Part shown: in pieces, positions 1 to 9,500 of the stretch
Layout: every line of letters starts with the position of its first letter
Position numbering within the stretch: the stretch's first letter is position 1
From: Candidatus Latescibacterota bacterium
GTDB taxonomy: Bacteria > Latescibacterota > UBA2968 > GCA-2709665
Length of the DNA stretch: 11,807 bases
Direction of reading: 5' to 3'
Assembly (NCBI GenBank): GCA_012271065.1
Contig: JAAXHE010000202.1
Span: 37,407 to 49,213 of the forward strand
The notes under the pieces: generated by a model
Told to the model about the DNA's origin: nothing
Seen by the model: the letters and a program-made list of their open reading frames with translations, nothing else
Database searches by the model: none
Position numbers and translations under genes: made by a program

Positions 1-4
1 CCGC

Positions 5-22
5 AGCCCGGATGGGCTTTTT
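5..22 (+). terminator. Intrinsic terminator of an upstream plus-strand gene
   Basis: AGCCC at 5-9 pairs perfectly with GGGCT at 14-18 across a GGAT tetraloop, and the stem runs straight into five T residues at 18-22. This is the standard rho-independent layout read on the plus strand. It probably ends a gene lying left of the window, so the amidase that follows should have its own promoter. I could not identify that promoter with confidence in bases 23-95. Confidence 0.75.
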
Positions 23-95
23 CAACCGGCTGTTAGCCGCACGGTGACCGCACAGACTGAGCTTCCACGTTTATCATCGTCGACGCAATCGACCC

Positions 96-1448
96 ATGCC
101 GCATACGCTTACCATAACACAGGCGGCGGAGGAAATCCGGTCGGGCCGTCTTTCTCCGCTGGAGCTTCTTCAAGCCTGTCTTTCACAGATTGACGCCCTG
201 GACAGCCGCCTGCATGCCTGGGTCCACGTCGACAGGGAAGGCGCCGAGCAACGCGCACGGGGTCTTCAGGAGGAACTTGCCCGTGGCCGGTACCGTGGTC
301 CCCTGCATGGGATTCCAATCGGGATAAAGGACATCATCGACGTGGAGGGCCTGCCCACCGCCGCCGGCGCAAGACATCTCTACAACCGGATTCCGGATGA
401 AGATGCAGCGGTGGTCGCCCGATTGCGCAAGTCCGGCGCGGTCATCCACGGCAAAACGGTTACCACGCCATTTGCGTGTTTCGATCCGGCGGAAACCAGG
501 AACCCCTGGAACCCCGATCATACGCCCGGCGGTTCCAGCAGCGGTTCGGCCGCCGCCGTCGCGGCGCGCATGTGTCCCGCCGCCCTGGGGTCCCAGACCG
601 GCGGATCCATCAGCAGACCCGCGGCGTATTGCGGCCTCGTGGGTCTCAAACCCACCTTCGGCAGAATCAGCCTGCGCGGGATCGTGCCCGTCAGCTACGA
701 ACTGGATCATCCCGGTCCGATCACACGTTCAGCCGCCGACGCGGCCGTCATTCTCCAAAGCCTGGCCGGTCGGGATCCGCTGGATCCGCTGAGCGCCGAG
801 GTTCCTGTTGATACGTACCGCGTCGAACCGCTTGCCCGTCCCCCCCGCGTCGGCATCATTCGCACGTACTTCCCCGATAACGCCGACGAAACCATGCGCG
901 CGGCGACGGACGATGCCGTTGAGCGCCTCGCCTTTGCGGGCGCCGAGTTCACCGGTGTGCAAATGCCCGGATCCTTTGCCGATTTACACGAGAATCACGC
1001 GCTGCTGCTCGCGGTCGGCGCGGCGAGCGTCCACGGGGAACGATACGACGCCCGCCGGGACGCCTTCCCGCCCGGCCTGTGCGAGATCATCGAAAGGGGA
1101 CGCGCCGCCGGAGCCGTCGATTACGCCAGGGCGCGACGGCGCCAGATTGCGTTCAAGTCGGAGGTCCTCGCTGCCTTCGAGGGCGTGGACGCGCTGCTGA
1201 CCCCTGCAACGCCCACGCCGGCGCCATCGGGTCTGACATCCACCGGCAGTCCTGCCTTCAACAGCCCCTGGAGCTACGCCGGTCTTCCCACGACCGTCCT
1301 GCCAGCCACCTGTACGTCCGACGGACTGCCCGCCGCCGTCCAACTCGTCGCTCGACCCTTCGCCGAAATCCGCCTGCTCTCTGTCTCCGCCTGGTGCGAA
1401 ACCCGCCTTGCGTGGAACCGCGCCCCATCGATTCTCTCCGCCGATTAA
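96..1448 (+). CDS. Amidase-signature (AS) family hydrolase
   Basis: A 450-residue amidase-signature enzyme, which hydrolyses a carboxamide to acid plus ammonia or amine. The Ser-cisSer-Lys triad is readable. The lysine is K78 in GIPIGIKDIID. The cis-serine is S147 in the glycine/serine-rich PGGSSSGSAAA loop. The nucleophile is S171 in GSQTGGSISRPA. The 24-residue S147-S171 spacing equals that of FAAH (S217/S241). GSQTGGS replaces the commoner GSDTGGS, and LVGLKPTFGRIS follows as in other family members. No signal peptide is visible, so it is probably cytoplasmic. The start is the first ATG: the frame closes with TGA at 45-47 and no other usual start codon lies between, although the Shine-Dalgarno is poor. 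The TPR gene follows 4 bp after the TAA. It is not convincingly GatA, because it lacks the GSDTGGSIR form and no gatB or gatC is nearby. The substrate is unknown. Codons are strongly GC-rich. Confidence 0.95.
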   Translation: MPHTLTITQAAEEIRSGRLSPLELLQACLSQIDALDSRLHAWVHVDREGAEQRARGLQEELARGRYRGPLHGIPIGIKDIIDVEGLPTAAGARHLYNRIPDEDAAVVARLRKSGAVIHGKTVTTPFACFDPAETRNPWNPDHTPGGSSSGSAAAVAARMCPAALGSQTGGSISRPAAYCGLVGLKPTFGRISLRGIVPVSYELDHPGPITRSAADAAVILQSLAGRDPLDPLSAEVPVDTYRVEPLARPPRVGIIRTYFPDNADETMRAATDDAVERLAFAGAEFTGVQMPGSFADLHENHALLLAVGAASVHGERYDARRDAFPPGLCEIIERGRAAGAVDYARARRRQIAFKSEVLAAFEGVDALLTPATPTPAPSGLTSTGSPAFNSPWSYAGLPTTVLPATCTSDGLPAAVQLVARPFAEIRLLSVSAWCETRLAWNRAPSILSAD

Positions 1449-1452
1449 CGCC

Positions 1453-2682
1453 ATGTCTCCGCGCCTGGTCCTTAGAAGCTGTCTTACAATTCTGACATGG
1501 ACGATGCTCCTTCTCGATCATTGCGGCATCGTCCACGCCTCCCGCGTGCTTTCCCCCAGGCAGCGCGCCGTCCGCCAGGGTATCGACTACATGCTCGACG
1601 AGCGGTACGCCCTCTCCCACGCCATATTCGACTCACTCGTCGCCGTCGAACCTGAACGCCCCGAGGGCTATCTGGGCAAGGCCCTTTCGTACTGGAACGA
1701 AAGCATGCTGCTGGCGGACGGCGTACGGTTTGTCGACTCCGTCGACCGCCTGACCGGCCGTGCCATCAAACTCTCCGAACGTGCTCTCAAGATGGACAAT
1801 AACGACGCGGAGATGGTCTTCCTTCTCGGAAAAGCCTATGGTCTGCGCGCGGGCCTGGCGCTTATCCACGGCAGCCCCATAGACGGCGTACTCCATGGCC
1901 TGAAATGCCGGGACTTCCTCAAGGAAACCATCCGTCTGAATCCAGGCCTCGCGGACGCCTATTTCGGACTGGGCCTGGCAGAGTACGTGGCCGACCGCCA
2001 GCCCCGTTTCCTCAGAATGGTAAGCCGTCTCCTTTCGCTCCCCGAAGGCGACCGGAAACGCGGTCTCGAACGCCTCGAGCGCGTTGCCCGTGAGGGCATC
2101 TACACCCAGCGGCATGCCGTCTCCAGCCGCGCCTACATCGCCCTCTATTACGAGAAGGACTACGAAGACGCGCGGCACCGTTTCGCAGACCTGCACCTGA
2201 GCTATCCCCACAGCCTGGACTACCGCATCCGTTACCTGGACGCGCTCTTCGGTCTCACCATCCAGGGCAGGCAGAACTACCGCCAGGCCCTGATCGACTC
2301 CGCAAGATCCATCCGTCTCCTGGCTGAAGAACGAAACTGGATCCTGAACCGGTGGTCGCGCAACAAGCTGCACTTCATCGAAGGCTTCGGCCACTATCTC
2401 ACCGGCAACCCGGAAGCGGCAATCGAACGACTTGAACTCTATACGGCCGAAGCCACAAAAAAGAGCTGGCTGCTTGGTCCAGCACATCTCATGCTGGGCA
2501 AACTGGCCGACCTGCGTAACGACCGGGACAATGCACTCCGCCATTACCGCCGCGTGCGAAAGCACGAAAACGTCTGGGGCGTCCACGAAGAAGCCGACGT
2601 CTTTCTCAGGCAGCCGTTCACCGGCGAGGAGCCCGTCCGGCGCCCTCCGGACACGGTCCGGCGTTACCCGGAGAGACCTTGA
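1453..2682 (+). CDS. Secreted/periplasmic TPR-like helical repeat protein
   Basis: A 409-residue protein of paired amphipathic helices resembling tetratricopeptide repeats, a scaffold for protein-protein contacts. Residues 1-29 look like a Sec signal peptide: Arg at 4 and 8, a hydrophobic core at about 10-21, and a possible signal-peptidase site after IVHA. TPR-like pieces lie near residues 45-80 (ending in the EPERPEGYLGKAL turn), 103-130, 150-180 (RLNPGLADAYFGLGLAEY), 223-250, 318-335 and 345-370. The GDRKRGLERLERVAREG segment (199-215) recalls bacterial TPR proteins of the TTC39-like sort; this is recalled, not searched. The start is the ATG 4 bp after the amidase stop. An in-frame TTG at 1408 would add 15 residues ahead of the signal peptide and is less likely. 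Translation is probably coupled to the amidase. The C-terminal 20 residues are Arg/Pro-rich and probably disordered. There is no catalytic motif, so its role is unknown. Confidence 0.75.
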   Translation: MSPRLVLRSCLTILTWTMLLLDHCGIVHASRVLSPRQRAVRQGIDYMLDERYALSHAIFDSLVAVEPERPEGYLGKALSYWNESMLLADGVRFVDSVDRLTGRAIKLSERALKMDNNDAEMVFLLGKAYGLRAGLALIHGSPIDGVLHGLKCRDFLKETIRLNPGLADAYFGLGLAEYVADRQPRFLRMVSRLLSLPEGDRKRGLERLERVAREGIYTQRHAVSSRAYIALYYEKDYEDARHRFADLHLSYPHSLDYRIRYLDALFGLTIQGRQNYRQALIDSARSIRLLAEERNWILNRWSRNKLHFIEGFGHYLTGNPEAAIERLELYTAEATKKSWLLGPAHLMLGKLADLRNDRDNALRHYRRVRKHENVWGVHEEADVFLRQPFTGEEPVRRPPDTVRRYPERP

Positions 2683-2721
2683 CGCGAGTAGCGGAGATTC
2701 GCCCGATAGAGATAGCCGACC

Positions 2722-2762
2722 CTTGACTGCCCGGCAATGCCGGTTGCGCGATCACGGTCAAG
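2722..2762. repeat. Nested inverted repeats in the intergenic region
   Basis: CTTGAC at 2722-2727 is matched by its reverse complement GTCAAG at 2757-2762. Between them sits CCGGCAATGCCGG at 2731-2743, a 5-bp stem with an AAT loop (or a 6-bp dyad around one base). No T-run follows, so it is a poor intrinsic terminator. Its position just before the candidate promoter of the 90-residue gene fits an operator, or an attenuating hairpin for read-through from the TPR gene. Its function is inferred only. Confidence 0.4.
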
Positions 2763-2772
2763 TCCGTATATT
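2744..2772 (+). promoter_or_regulatory. Candidate sigma70-type promoter for the 90-aa gene
   Basis: TTGCGC at 2744-2749 and TATATT at 2767-2772 are separated by 17 bp. The -10 element lies in an AT-rich patch within otherwise GC-rich sequence. Transcription would start near 2780, giving a leader of about 60 bases before the ATG at 2842. The -35 hexamer matches the consensus only partly. It abuts the CCGGCAATGCCGG dyad. Confidence 0.45.
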
Positions 2773-2841
2773 TTATCAGGCGCATTCAGTTGCGCGCTCG
2801 TACGCCGTGCCGATACCTACCTTTCAATCGAGTGCGGGAAT

Positions 2842-3114
2842 ATGGCCGAATCGACCGATCCTCAAGCTGCTCCGGCCCCGGATAACACCCATTGGGGAGT
2901 CGCCTATCTGCGCGAAGATCTGCAGGACCTGCGACTCCAGTTGCGCGAAGACGTCAAAGACCTCCGCCTGCAGATCGCCGAGACCAATAAGCGGATTGAC
3001 GAGACCAATAGACGCATTGACCGGACAAATGAACTCATTGGATCCCGTTTCGCCTGGCTCATTACGACCATGGTGGCGCTGACGGGCATTCTCGCCGCCC
3101 TCATCAAGCTGTGA
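2842..3114 (+). CDS. 90-aa coiled-coil protein with C-terminal membrane anchor
   Basis: A small hypothetical protein with clear architecture. The N-terminus (1-18) is Ala/Pro-rich. A charged helix at about 22-66 follows, built from two near-identical 11-residue units (LREDLQDLRLQ, LREDVKDLRLQ) and then 7-residue units (IAETNKR, IDETNRR, IDRTNE). A hydrophobic helix at about 70-88 (FAWLITTMVALTGILAAL) comes next, and the protein ends IKL. Eleven- and seven-residue periods are those of hendecad and heptad coiled coils, so an oligomer held to a membrane by its C-terminus is likely. The start is the ATG at 2842. The frame is open for 35 more codons upstream, but that stretch contains the candidate promoter and reads like non-coding sequence. 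The Shine-Dalgarno is weak (GCGGGA). It converges on the pump operon. A relative of the 73-residue protein at 11143-11364 seems likely. Its function is unknown. Confidence 0.7.
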   Translation: MAESTDPQAAPAPDNTHWGVAYLREDLQDLRLQLREDVKDLRLQIAETNKRIDETNRRIDRTNELIGSRFAWLITTMVALTGILAALIKL

Positions 3115-3150
3115 TACCCGTCGATACCGGGCGCCGACGTGCTCGCCTGG

Positions 3151-3202
3151 TCGGCCCTTTAAACCGGAGGTGGCGAAAAAACGCAGTGGTTTTTACGGCC
3201 GA
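3151..3202. terminator. Weak candidate bidirectional terminator between convergent genes
   Basis: This lies between the stop of the 90-aa gene and the stop of permease 2, which face each other. TCGGCC (3151-3156) pairs with GGCCGA (3197-3202), and inside it AAAAAC (3177-3182) pairs with GTTTTT (3189-3194) around GCAGTG. The A-tract/T-tract arrangement would give a U-run in both directions, but the GC part of the inner stem is minimal. The call rests mainly on position. Confidence 0.3.
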
Positions 3203-3265
3203 TCATCAGGATTCCGATCGATACACCTCGCTGCCCAACGTATCCGGGCGGGCGCGGACGTTCAA

Positions 3266-6200
3266 TCACGCTCGCGTTGCTTTGTAGAATAGCGCGGGGA
3301 GTATCAGCAGCACGCCAACGGTGGAAAAACAGAGTCCGCCGACGGTGCCCAGGGCAAAGGCGTGCCAGAGTGTCTCGCCTGGAAACCAGATCAAGAAGGG
3401 CAATAACCCGCCTATGGACGTTGCGCCGGTGACCAGAATCGGGCGAAGCCGGCTCAGACAGACTGCGAATATTTCCGACCGGGTTAGCTGGATTTGACGC
3501 TTTCCCGCTTTTTTTTGCAGCTGATAGAGTAGAATGATGGCATTGTTAACGGAAATCCCTATAAGGAAAATCATTGAAAAATAGCCACCCTGCGTAAATA
3601 CGCCGTCAAAAATGAAAAACACGAGAAAAAGCCCGATAAAAGCCATGGGCACGGTCCATAGAATGATGAAGGGTTGTCGAAATGATTCATACAGTGCGGC
3701 CAGAATGATATAAATGAGAACGGCGCTCAGAAAAACCGCGCCCCACAATGTCCCTTCATCATCGAAAAAATCAAATCCTCCCCGGTTAAAACCGTAACCC
3801 AGAGGCAAATCCATTGCGTTCTGGATATCCATGATCACTCGAAAGCCATAGCGGGACTGTCCTGCGTAGTCACAGGTTACCAGCCGCGAGTAGGCCTGAT
3901 TTTTCTTATGAATAACGGGCAATGTCGGGCGTTTTTCGATTTGCACAACGTCTCCTACTTTCAATGCTCGTTCCGCGGTCCGGGTTCGTCTGTTCAGATC
4001 GGAAATGGTATGGACGCGATCGTCCGGGAGATGGTCTAAATATACTGGAATGTCCTTTTCCCGTCCCTCAACAGCAGACCGGTAGATCCCATCGGACAGG
4101 GTTAAACCGGAGATGTAGCTGAATACGGCGGCAACGTCTTGGCGCGTATTCCACATCCGCTCTCTATTCGGTATGGCGACGACGTTCCACGCAGGCTTTC
4201 TGCCATAGGATGCCTGATCTATCGAAATATTGGAAAATCGTCTGTGCCTGGAGATTTGCGCCGCCAGATCTTGCGCTATTTCCTTTACCTTTAAATAATT
4301 ATAACCACTCACGGAAGTGACGAGCTTTGAGATGTCGGCCCTTCTCATATTCCGAAACCCCGGACCATACCCCTGAACTGAGCATTCTATGCCGCCAAGT
4401 GAAACGGCCACCTGCTCAAATGCCTGTTGGAGCGTGATCAACAAATCATCCGGGTCCTGCCGGCGCGCCATTTTGACCTTCAAATGAGCTTCGTGATTAT
4501 TCGCAACCCGCGTTTCATAATAAATATCTGAAGAAAGTGGGTCCAAATGGGTCTCAAATGCGGACACGACCTGTAAAAGATATTTGACCTCGGTATACCG
4601 GGGCATTTTTATACCTACCGTGACGTAGCTATCTTCTAATTTTACACGTCCGCTGACGGACCCAACAATAGGGACGTTACGATAAAACAGATAGTGGCTT
4701 CCCCCCAGAATCCTGTCAACATAAGGTCTCACGGTTAAATAGGCATCGCTTGCAAGGACCTCGTCGTATAATTCTGCGAACCTGGATTTCATCAACTGTG
4801 TAATGGACGGATCCTCACCACTTTCTTTGCGTTGAATGTGAGGCGCCATGTTATCTGGCAGAAGCCACGCCGGTATTCCAAACAACCAAACGGTCGCAAC
4901 CAGAGCAAAGTGTCGGTAGCGAATCGTTTGATTCAATAGCCACCAATATGCAGCTTGCCACCCGCCTCGTTGTTCGGATTCTGTCTCATCGGAAACGACC
5001 CCTTGCACACGGTTATTGTACGATCGCAAGATAAAGTGGTGCGTAGCAACGGAAACGAGCGTAAATGCCGACAGAGTCGAAGCCACGAGGGCGCTTGATA
5101 CGACAATGGCGAAAGGTATCAGATAGAGTCTGGTTTGAGCCGATAAAATGACCAGAGGCAAGAACGCGCCAAGCGTCGTCAGCGTAGACGCGAGTATGGG
5201 CATTCTGACGCTTCGAACGCCACTTGCTTCCGATTTACTTGTGTTGCGAGTCGCATGGTCTTTTTGCAACCGGTCGATCACCACAATGGCGTTGTCCGCC
5301 ATAATTCCCAATGCAATGCCAAGCCCGATCAACGTCACGCTGTTCATACTGACGTTGCAAAAGAACATCACGATAAACGTCAGGCACAATGAAAAAACCA
5401 AAGAGGCAAATACAGTGACAACGGCTGCGATGGACCGGAACGCAACCAGCAAAATCAAGAACAGGCACGCCGCGGAAAAAACCAGGCTCTTGAGCAAAAC
5501 CGAAATATCTTCTTTCAGGTCCTGACTTCTGTCTTGAATGACGTCGACTTTGACATTACGTCGTAAAGTGTTTGCTTTTTTGAAATCTTCCAGTTTTTCG
5601 TGAATATTGTCGGCAAGGGCCAGGATATTGGATCCCGGTTCGCGCGTAATTTCCATGACCACAAAGTCGCGTCCATTGATTCGAAAGAACGTCTCAGGGT
5701 CGTCAAAATCGTATTTTATCGTTGCCAGATCACCGAGCAAAACGGTAAGACCGCTCCCATTGACTGAAATAGGCAATCTGGAAAGCGCGGAGACGGGGTG
5801 GGTGTCCGAAGATTCCAATTTGACCCAGAACGTCCGGTCACTGTTGGATATTTTTCCAAGGTACATTTCCCTGTTAAACGCGGAAATTTGCTCATATATT
5901 TCCCGAAGGTTCAGACCCAGAGAGTTCATCAGAGCTCGCGACACCTGAATCCGCAGGACTTTCCGCGCCCCTCCGGTGATTCTGATTTCACCAACCCCAT
6001 CCATACCGATTAGCCCCGGCCTTAAAATCTCTTCTGAAATTCTGCGAAGCTGGTCAAGGCTTCCGGGGCCCGTTACTCTCAAGCGCATGAAACCGACTTT
6101 ATCGCGAAATTCCTGGGGAATATAAGGTCGGATTTCAGGGGGTTTAATCTCTTCAGGTAATTGTTCGTAGAAACGCGCCAGCTTGTCTTTTAATTCCAGG

Positions 6201-6514
6201 CGAACGTAAGTGGGGCTGGCTGTTTTCAATAGCTCTATCGTCAACCGTGCGTATCCAAAACCCGAACTGGAACTCACGCTCTTAACGCCGGGGATGCCCA
6301 CGGCGATCGCTTCGAGCGGCGACGTTAATTGCGCCTCTATAGATTCCGGGGAAGCCCCCGTCCAGGACACGGAAAGACTCATTCGGGGATATTCCAGAGC
6401 AGGCAGCAGTTCGATAGGCAACTGCCAAGCAGCGAACAGGCCAATAGAAATGACGGCAATCGTAAACATGGCGACCCCTATGGGTCGTCTTTGTAATTTA
6501 TCGCTAAACGTCAT
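3266..6514 (-). CDS. RND-family efflux permease, second subunit (divergent)
   Basis: A 1082-residue inner-membrane RND (HAE1/AcrB-like) permease of normal length, expected to export substrate using the proton gradient. TM1 lies at about 12-30 and is followed by QLPIELLPALEYPRMSLSV, the hallmark after TM1. The TM4 motif is GIMADNAIVVID, with D407 and N408 where AcrB has Asp-Asp. TM8 (about 925-942) leads into LYESFRQPFIILWTVPMAF. TM10 has ISVNNAIILL, with N990 at the AcrB Lys940 position. The C-terminus SRLRPILVTGATSIGGLLPF is typical. The large periplasmic domains (about 33-335 and 555-920) diverge strongly from permease 1, so this is not a recent duplicate. The start is the ATG at 6514-6512, which overlaps the permease-1 stop as ATGA. 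This implies translational coupling and a joint complex. An in-frame extension upstream to 6619 lies inside permease 1 and precedes the TM1 context, so it is rejected. The substrate is unknown. Confidence 0.95.
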   Translation of the reverse strand: MTFSDKLQRRPIGVAMFTIAVISIGLFAAWQLPIELLPALEYPRMSLSVSWTGASPESIEAQLTSPLEAIAVGIPGVKSVSSSSGFGYARLTIELLKTASPTYVRLELKDKLARFYEQLPEEIKPPEIRPYIPQEFRDKVGFMRLRVTGPGSLDQLRRISEEILRPGLIGMDGVGEIRITGGARKVLRIQVSRALMNSLGLNLREIYEQISAFNREMYLGKISNSDRTFWVKLESSDTHPVSALSRLPISVNGSGLTVLLGDLATIKYDFDDPETFFRINGRDFVVMEITREPGSNILALADNIHEKLEDFKKANTLRRNVKVDVIQDRSQDLKEDISVLLKSLVFSAACLFLILLVAFRSIAAVVTVFASLVFSLCLTFIVMFFCNVSMNSVTLIGLGIALGIMADNAIVVIDRLQKDHATRNTSKSEASGVRSVRMPILASTLTTLGAFLPLVILSAQTRLYLIPFAIVVSSALVASTLSAFTLVSVATHHFILRSYNNRVQGVVSDETESEQRGGWQAAYWWLLNQTIRYRHFALVATVWLFGIPAWLLPDNMAPHIQRKESGEDPSITQLMKSRFAELYDEVLASDAYLTVRPYVDRILGGSHYLFYRNVPIVGSVSGRVKLEDSYVTVGIKMPRYTEVKYLLQVVSAFETHLDPLSSDIYYETRVANNHEAHLKVKMARRQDPDDLLITLQQAFEQVAVSLGGIECSVQGYGPGFRNMRRADISKLVTSVSGYNYLKVKEIAQDLAAQISRHRRFSNISIDQASYGRKPAWNVVAIPNRERMWNTRQDVAAVFSYISGLTLSDGIYRSAVEGREKDIPVYLDHLPDDRVHTISDLNRRTRTAERALKVGDVVQIEKRPTLPVIHKKNQAYSRLVTCDYAGQSRYGFRVIMDIQNAMDLPLGYGFNRGGFDFFDDEGTLWGAVFLSAVLIYIILAALYESFRQPFIILWTVPMAFIGLFLVFFIFDGVFTQGGYFSMIFLIGISVNNAIILLYQLQKKAGKRQIQLTRSEIFAVCLSRLRPILVTGATSIGGLLPFLIWFPGETLWHAFALGTVGGLCFSTVGVLLILPALFYKATRA

Positions 6515-9500
6515 CGGTTTTTGCGTACCACGACGCCGTACAGGGCGGGCACGGCAAATAGAATCAAAAAGGTCGACAATCCGATACCCCCGATAATGGT
6601 CCATGCAAGCGGACGCCACAACTCAGCGCCGGCGCCTTTGCTGAGGGCCATAGGAATCAATCCCAAAATCGTTGTAACCGTCGTCATCACAATAGGTCGA
6701 AGACGTTTTTGTCCGGCCTCCTGAATCGCCGTCGGCAGACTCGCCCCTTCCTTGTACCGCTTATCGATAAAGTCGATTTTGACAATAGAGTCATTGACGA
6801 CAATGCCCACCAGCACCACGATGCCAATCAAGGACATGATATTCAGGGATTGTCCGGTGATCAGGAGGATGAAAACGACGCCTGCCATGGCAAGCGGAAC
6901 TGCCGTGAGAATGACAAACGGCAGACGCAGAGACTCAAAATGGGACGCAATGACCATAAATACGAGCGCAATCGACAGGGCAATGATGACGGTCAAATTG
7001 TCCAGCGACTCCGCGATGAAGGCATTTTGACCTGCGATTTCAACGCCATATCCTTCGGGCATTTCCAATTGATTGAGATGCGCCTGTAACTTCCGCCAAA
7101 TTTTCACGGGGCCTTCTGCCCGGACGTCCGCTAAAATTGCCACAACCCTCGTGCCCTTTTCACGTCGAATTTCGGCATATCCCACGCCTTCTTTAACCCG
7201 AATAAACTCCCGCATGGGCAGCATAGCGCCTGACGAATGCGGTATTTCAGCATTCAGGAGATCGGACAGTTGTACATCTCGTTTTATTGTCACTTCCAGG
7301 GGTGTTCTGTCACCAAAGGCTTCAATCCGACTCGCTTCAATCCCGCGCAGGTACGCGCTCAAGAAATCAATGACCTGCTGTGACGCAATGCCATAATGCG
7401 CGGTTCGATCCCGGTCGATGTAAACGTGATATTCCGGATTTCCGGGATTCGGAACCACCCGAACGAAATCGAGTGAAGGCCAGGTAGATAGTGTGGCCGC
7501 GATATTTTGTGCGATGGCTTCACACTGTTTCAAGTCGGGTCCGGAGAAACGTATCTGAACCTCACGGGAAGAAGCCTGAAAAAGCGTTACAAAACGGGAC
7601 CGGGGCTCTTGAATTTCGAAATCGCAATTGGGATGGTTCTTCGTGACCTCCTGAACGCTTTGAATAAATGGATCGAAAGAATAGCCCTCCTTGAATCTCA
7701 CTTCAATTTTCGCGGTCTCTGCGGATAACTGATCGCGTTGCGTTGACAAAACCGCGTGAACAATACCTACTTGAGAAAAGACGTCGCGGACTCCCGGATG
7801 ATTAATGAACAAACTTTCTATTTGACTGGCAATATGGCGCGTGGCGAGCAGGTCCGTTCCCCGGGGCAAAGAGATTTTAATGGTGACGCCTCGCTGGTCA
7901 ATCGTGGGGACGAGCTCTATTTTTAATCCGGAATACAGATAGGCGGAAAGTCCCAACAGGCAGCCACAAATGCAGAGTACAAAGACGCGACGTTGAATCA
8001 CCCACTGTAAACGCGCTTCATACCAGCGGGCAAATGCGTTAAACACGGTCTGCAATGCGTCGAAAAGGAGATTAAAGAGAAAAAAAACGGGCCGCGTTAA
8101 CGGGCCCTGTAAGCATTTCAATAAACCCCATATCAAACGATGAAGACGTCCCGGGGCCTGCATTGTAGATCGCTTACGATCCGGCGGTGGTTTTTCTACG
8201 TCGGCGAACCGGGCAACCAACATGGGCAGCAAGGTCAGAGATACCAACAGAGAGATCAAGAGCACGCACGTCACAGCCATTGACAGATCAAAGAAGAGCG
8301 CTCCCGCCAATCCTTTTACAAAAATCAGCGGAAAGAACACGGACACGGTGGTCAGCGTTGACGCCGTGACCGCAAGACTGATTTCACGACTTCCGGAAAT
8401 TGCAGCCGCCATCAGCGGCATGCCGCTTTCCCGGTGTCTCTGGATATTTTCCAGAACAACGATGGAGTTATCCACGATCAATCCCGTGCCCAACGCCAAT
8501 CCGCCTAAGGAAATGACGTTGAAATTGACGTCCAGAAGAAACAGGAAAATGAACGTGGCAGTGATCGCTATGGGTATGGCGACACCCACCATGGCGGGAA
8601 TTTTTCCACCCCTTAAGAAAAGAAACAGAACGCCGAAGGCGCAGCAGCCGCCCAAAAGAAGGGACATCAAGACATTGCGAATGGCTTGCTCAATAAAAAA
8701 TCCCTGATCTGTAATGACCCCGACATTAAAGTCCGGAAATTCGCGCTGTATCTGGTCCAATATTCGATGCGCTTCCCGACAGCTCAATACGGTGTTGCTG
8801 CTTCCTTCCTTCAAAATAGACAACCCGACAATCTCTCGTCCGTTCCAGTTTGTAAATCCGGACCTTTCTCGATAGGTGTTGGAAACGGACGCCACGTCGG
8901 AAAGAGAAATCACGGCCCCATTGGGTCTGTGTCCAACAATGGTTTTTCGGATATCCTCTACGTCTTTAAATTGCCCTATGGCCCGGAATGAATATCGGAA
9001 GCGTCCTTTTCGGATCGTGCCCGCGGACTGCTGTGTCCAGTTGTTGCGGTCAAGCGCCTGAGCGACCTGGTTCAACGTCAAGCCCGAACTATTGAGGCGG
9101 TTGATATCGACAGTCACCCTTATTTCGCGTTCGACCCCGCCCAGAATAACGGCCTGCGCGATGCCGTTGATCTGCTCCAACCTGCGTTTGGCAATAGATA
9201 CGACGAAATTTTTCAGCTCCATTAACGCCTCAGTCGCATCGCGCTGATTCTTTGGATTTTCAAGGCGATTGGAAGTAACGGCCAGCGTCATGATGGGATC
9301 GGCGGCCGGATCAAACCGCAGCAGGTTTGGCCTCCCGGCCGACTCGGGAAGCGCGTAAGACAGGTCGTCGAGTTTCTCACGCACTTCCAGAAGCGCCTGA
9401 TCCATCGGCGTTCCCCAATAGAACTCAAGCGTAACGTGGGAGATGCCCGATTTCGTTATTGATTGCACGTTCCTGATTGACTTCAGCGTGGCAAACTGAG

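Noticed and set aside
96..1448. Assignment of the amidase as GatA of the Glu-tRNA(Gln) amidotransferase
   Set aside because: It has GSQTGGSISRP rather than the GatA-type GSDTGGSIR, is somewhat short, and has no gatB or gatC neighbour.
1633..2586. Long minus-strand open frame opposite the TPR gene
   Set aside because: Its composition is that of an antisense shadow of a GC-rich gene. It has no ribosome-binding site or recognisable motif, and the plus-strand protein has a signal peptide and repeat pattern.
2737..2841. N-terminal extension of the 90-aa protein
   Set aside because: The extension overlaps the candidate promoter and dyads, and its translation is not protein-like. The ATG at 2842 starts immediately before the repetitive helix.
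5148..5525. Plus-strand open frame opposite permease 2
   Set aside because: It lies entirely within a well-supported permease coding region, covers the reverse complement of its TM4 segment and has no independent support.
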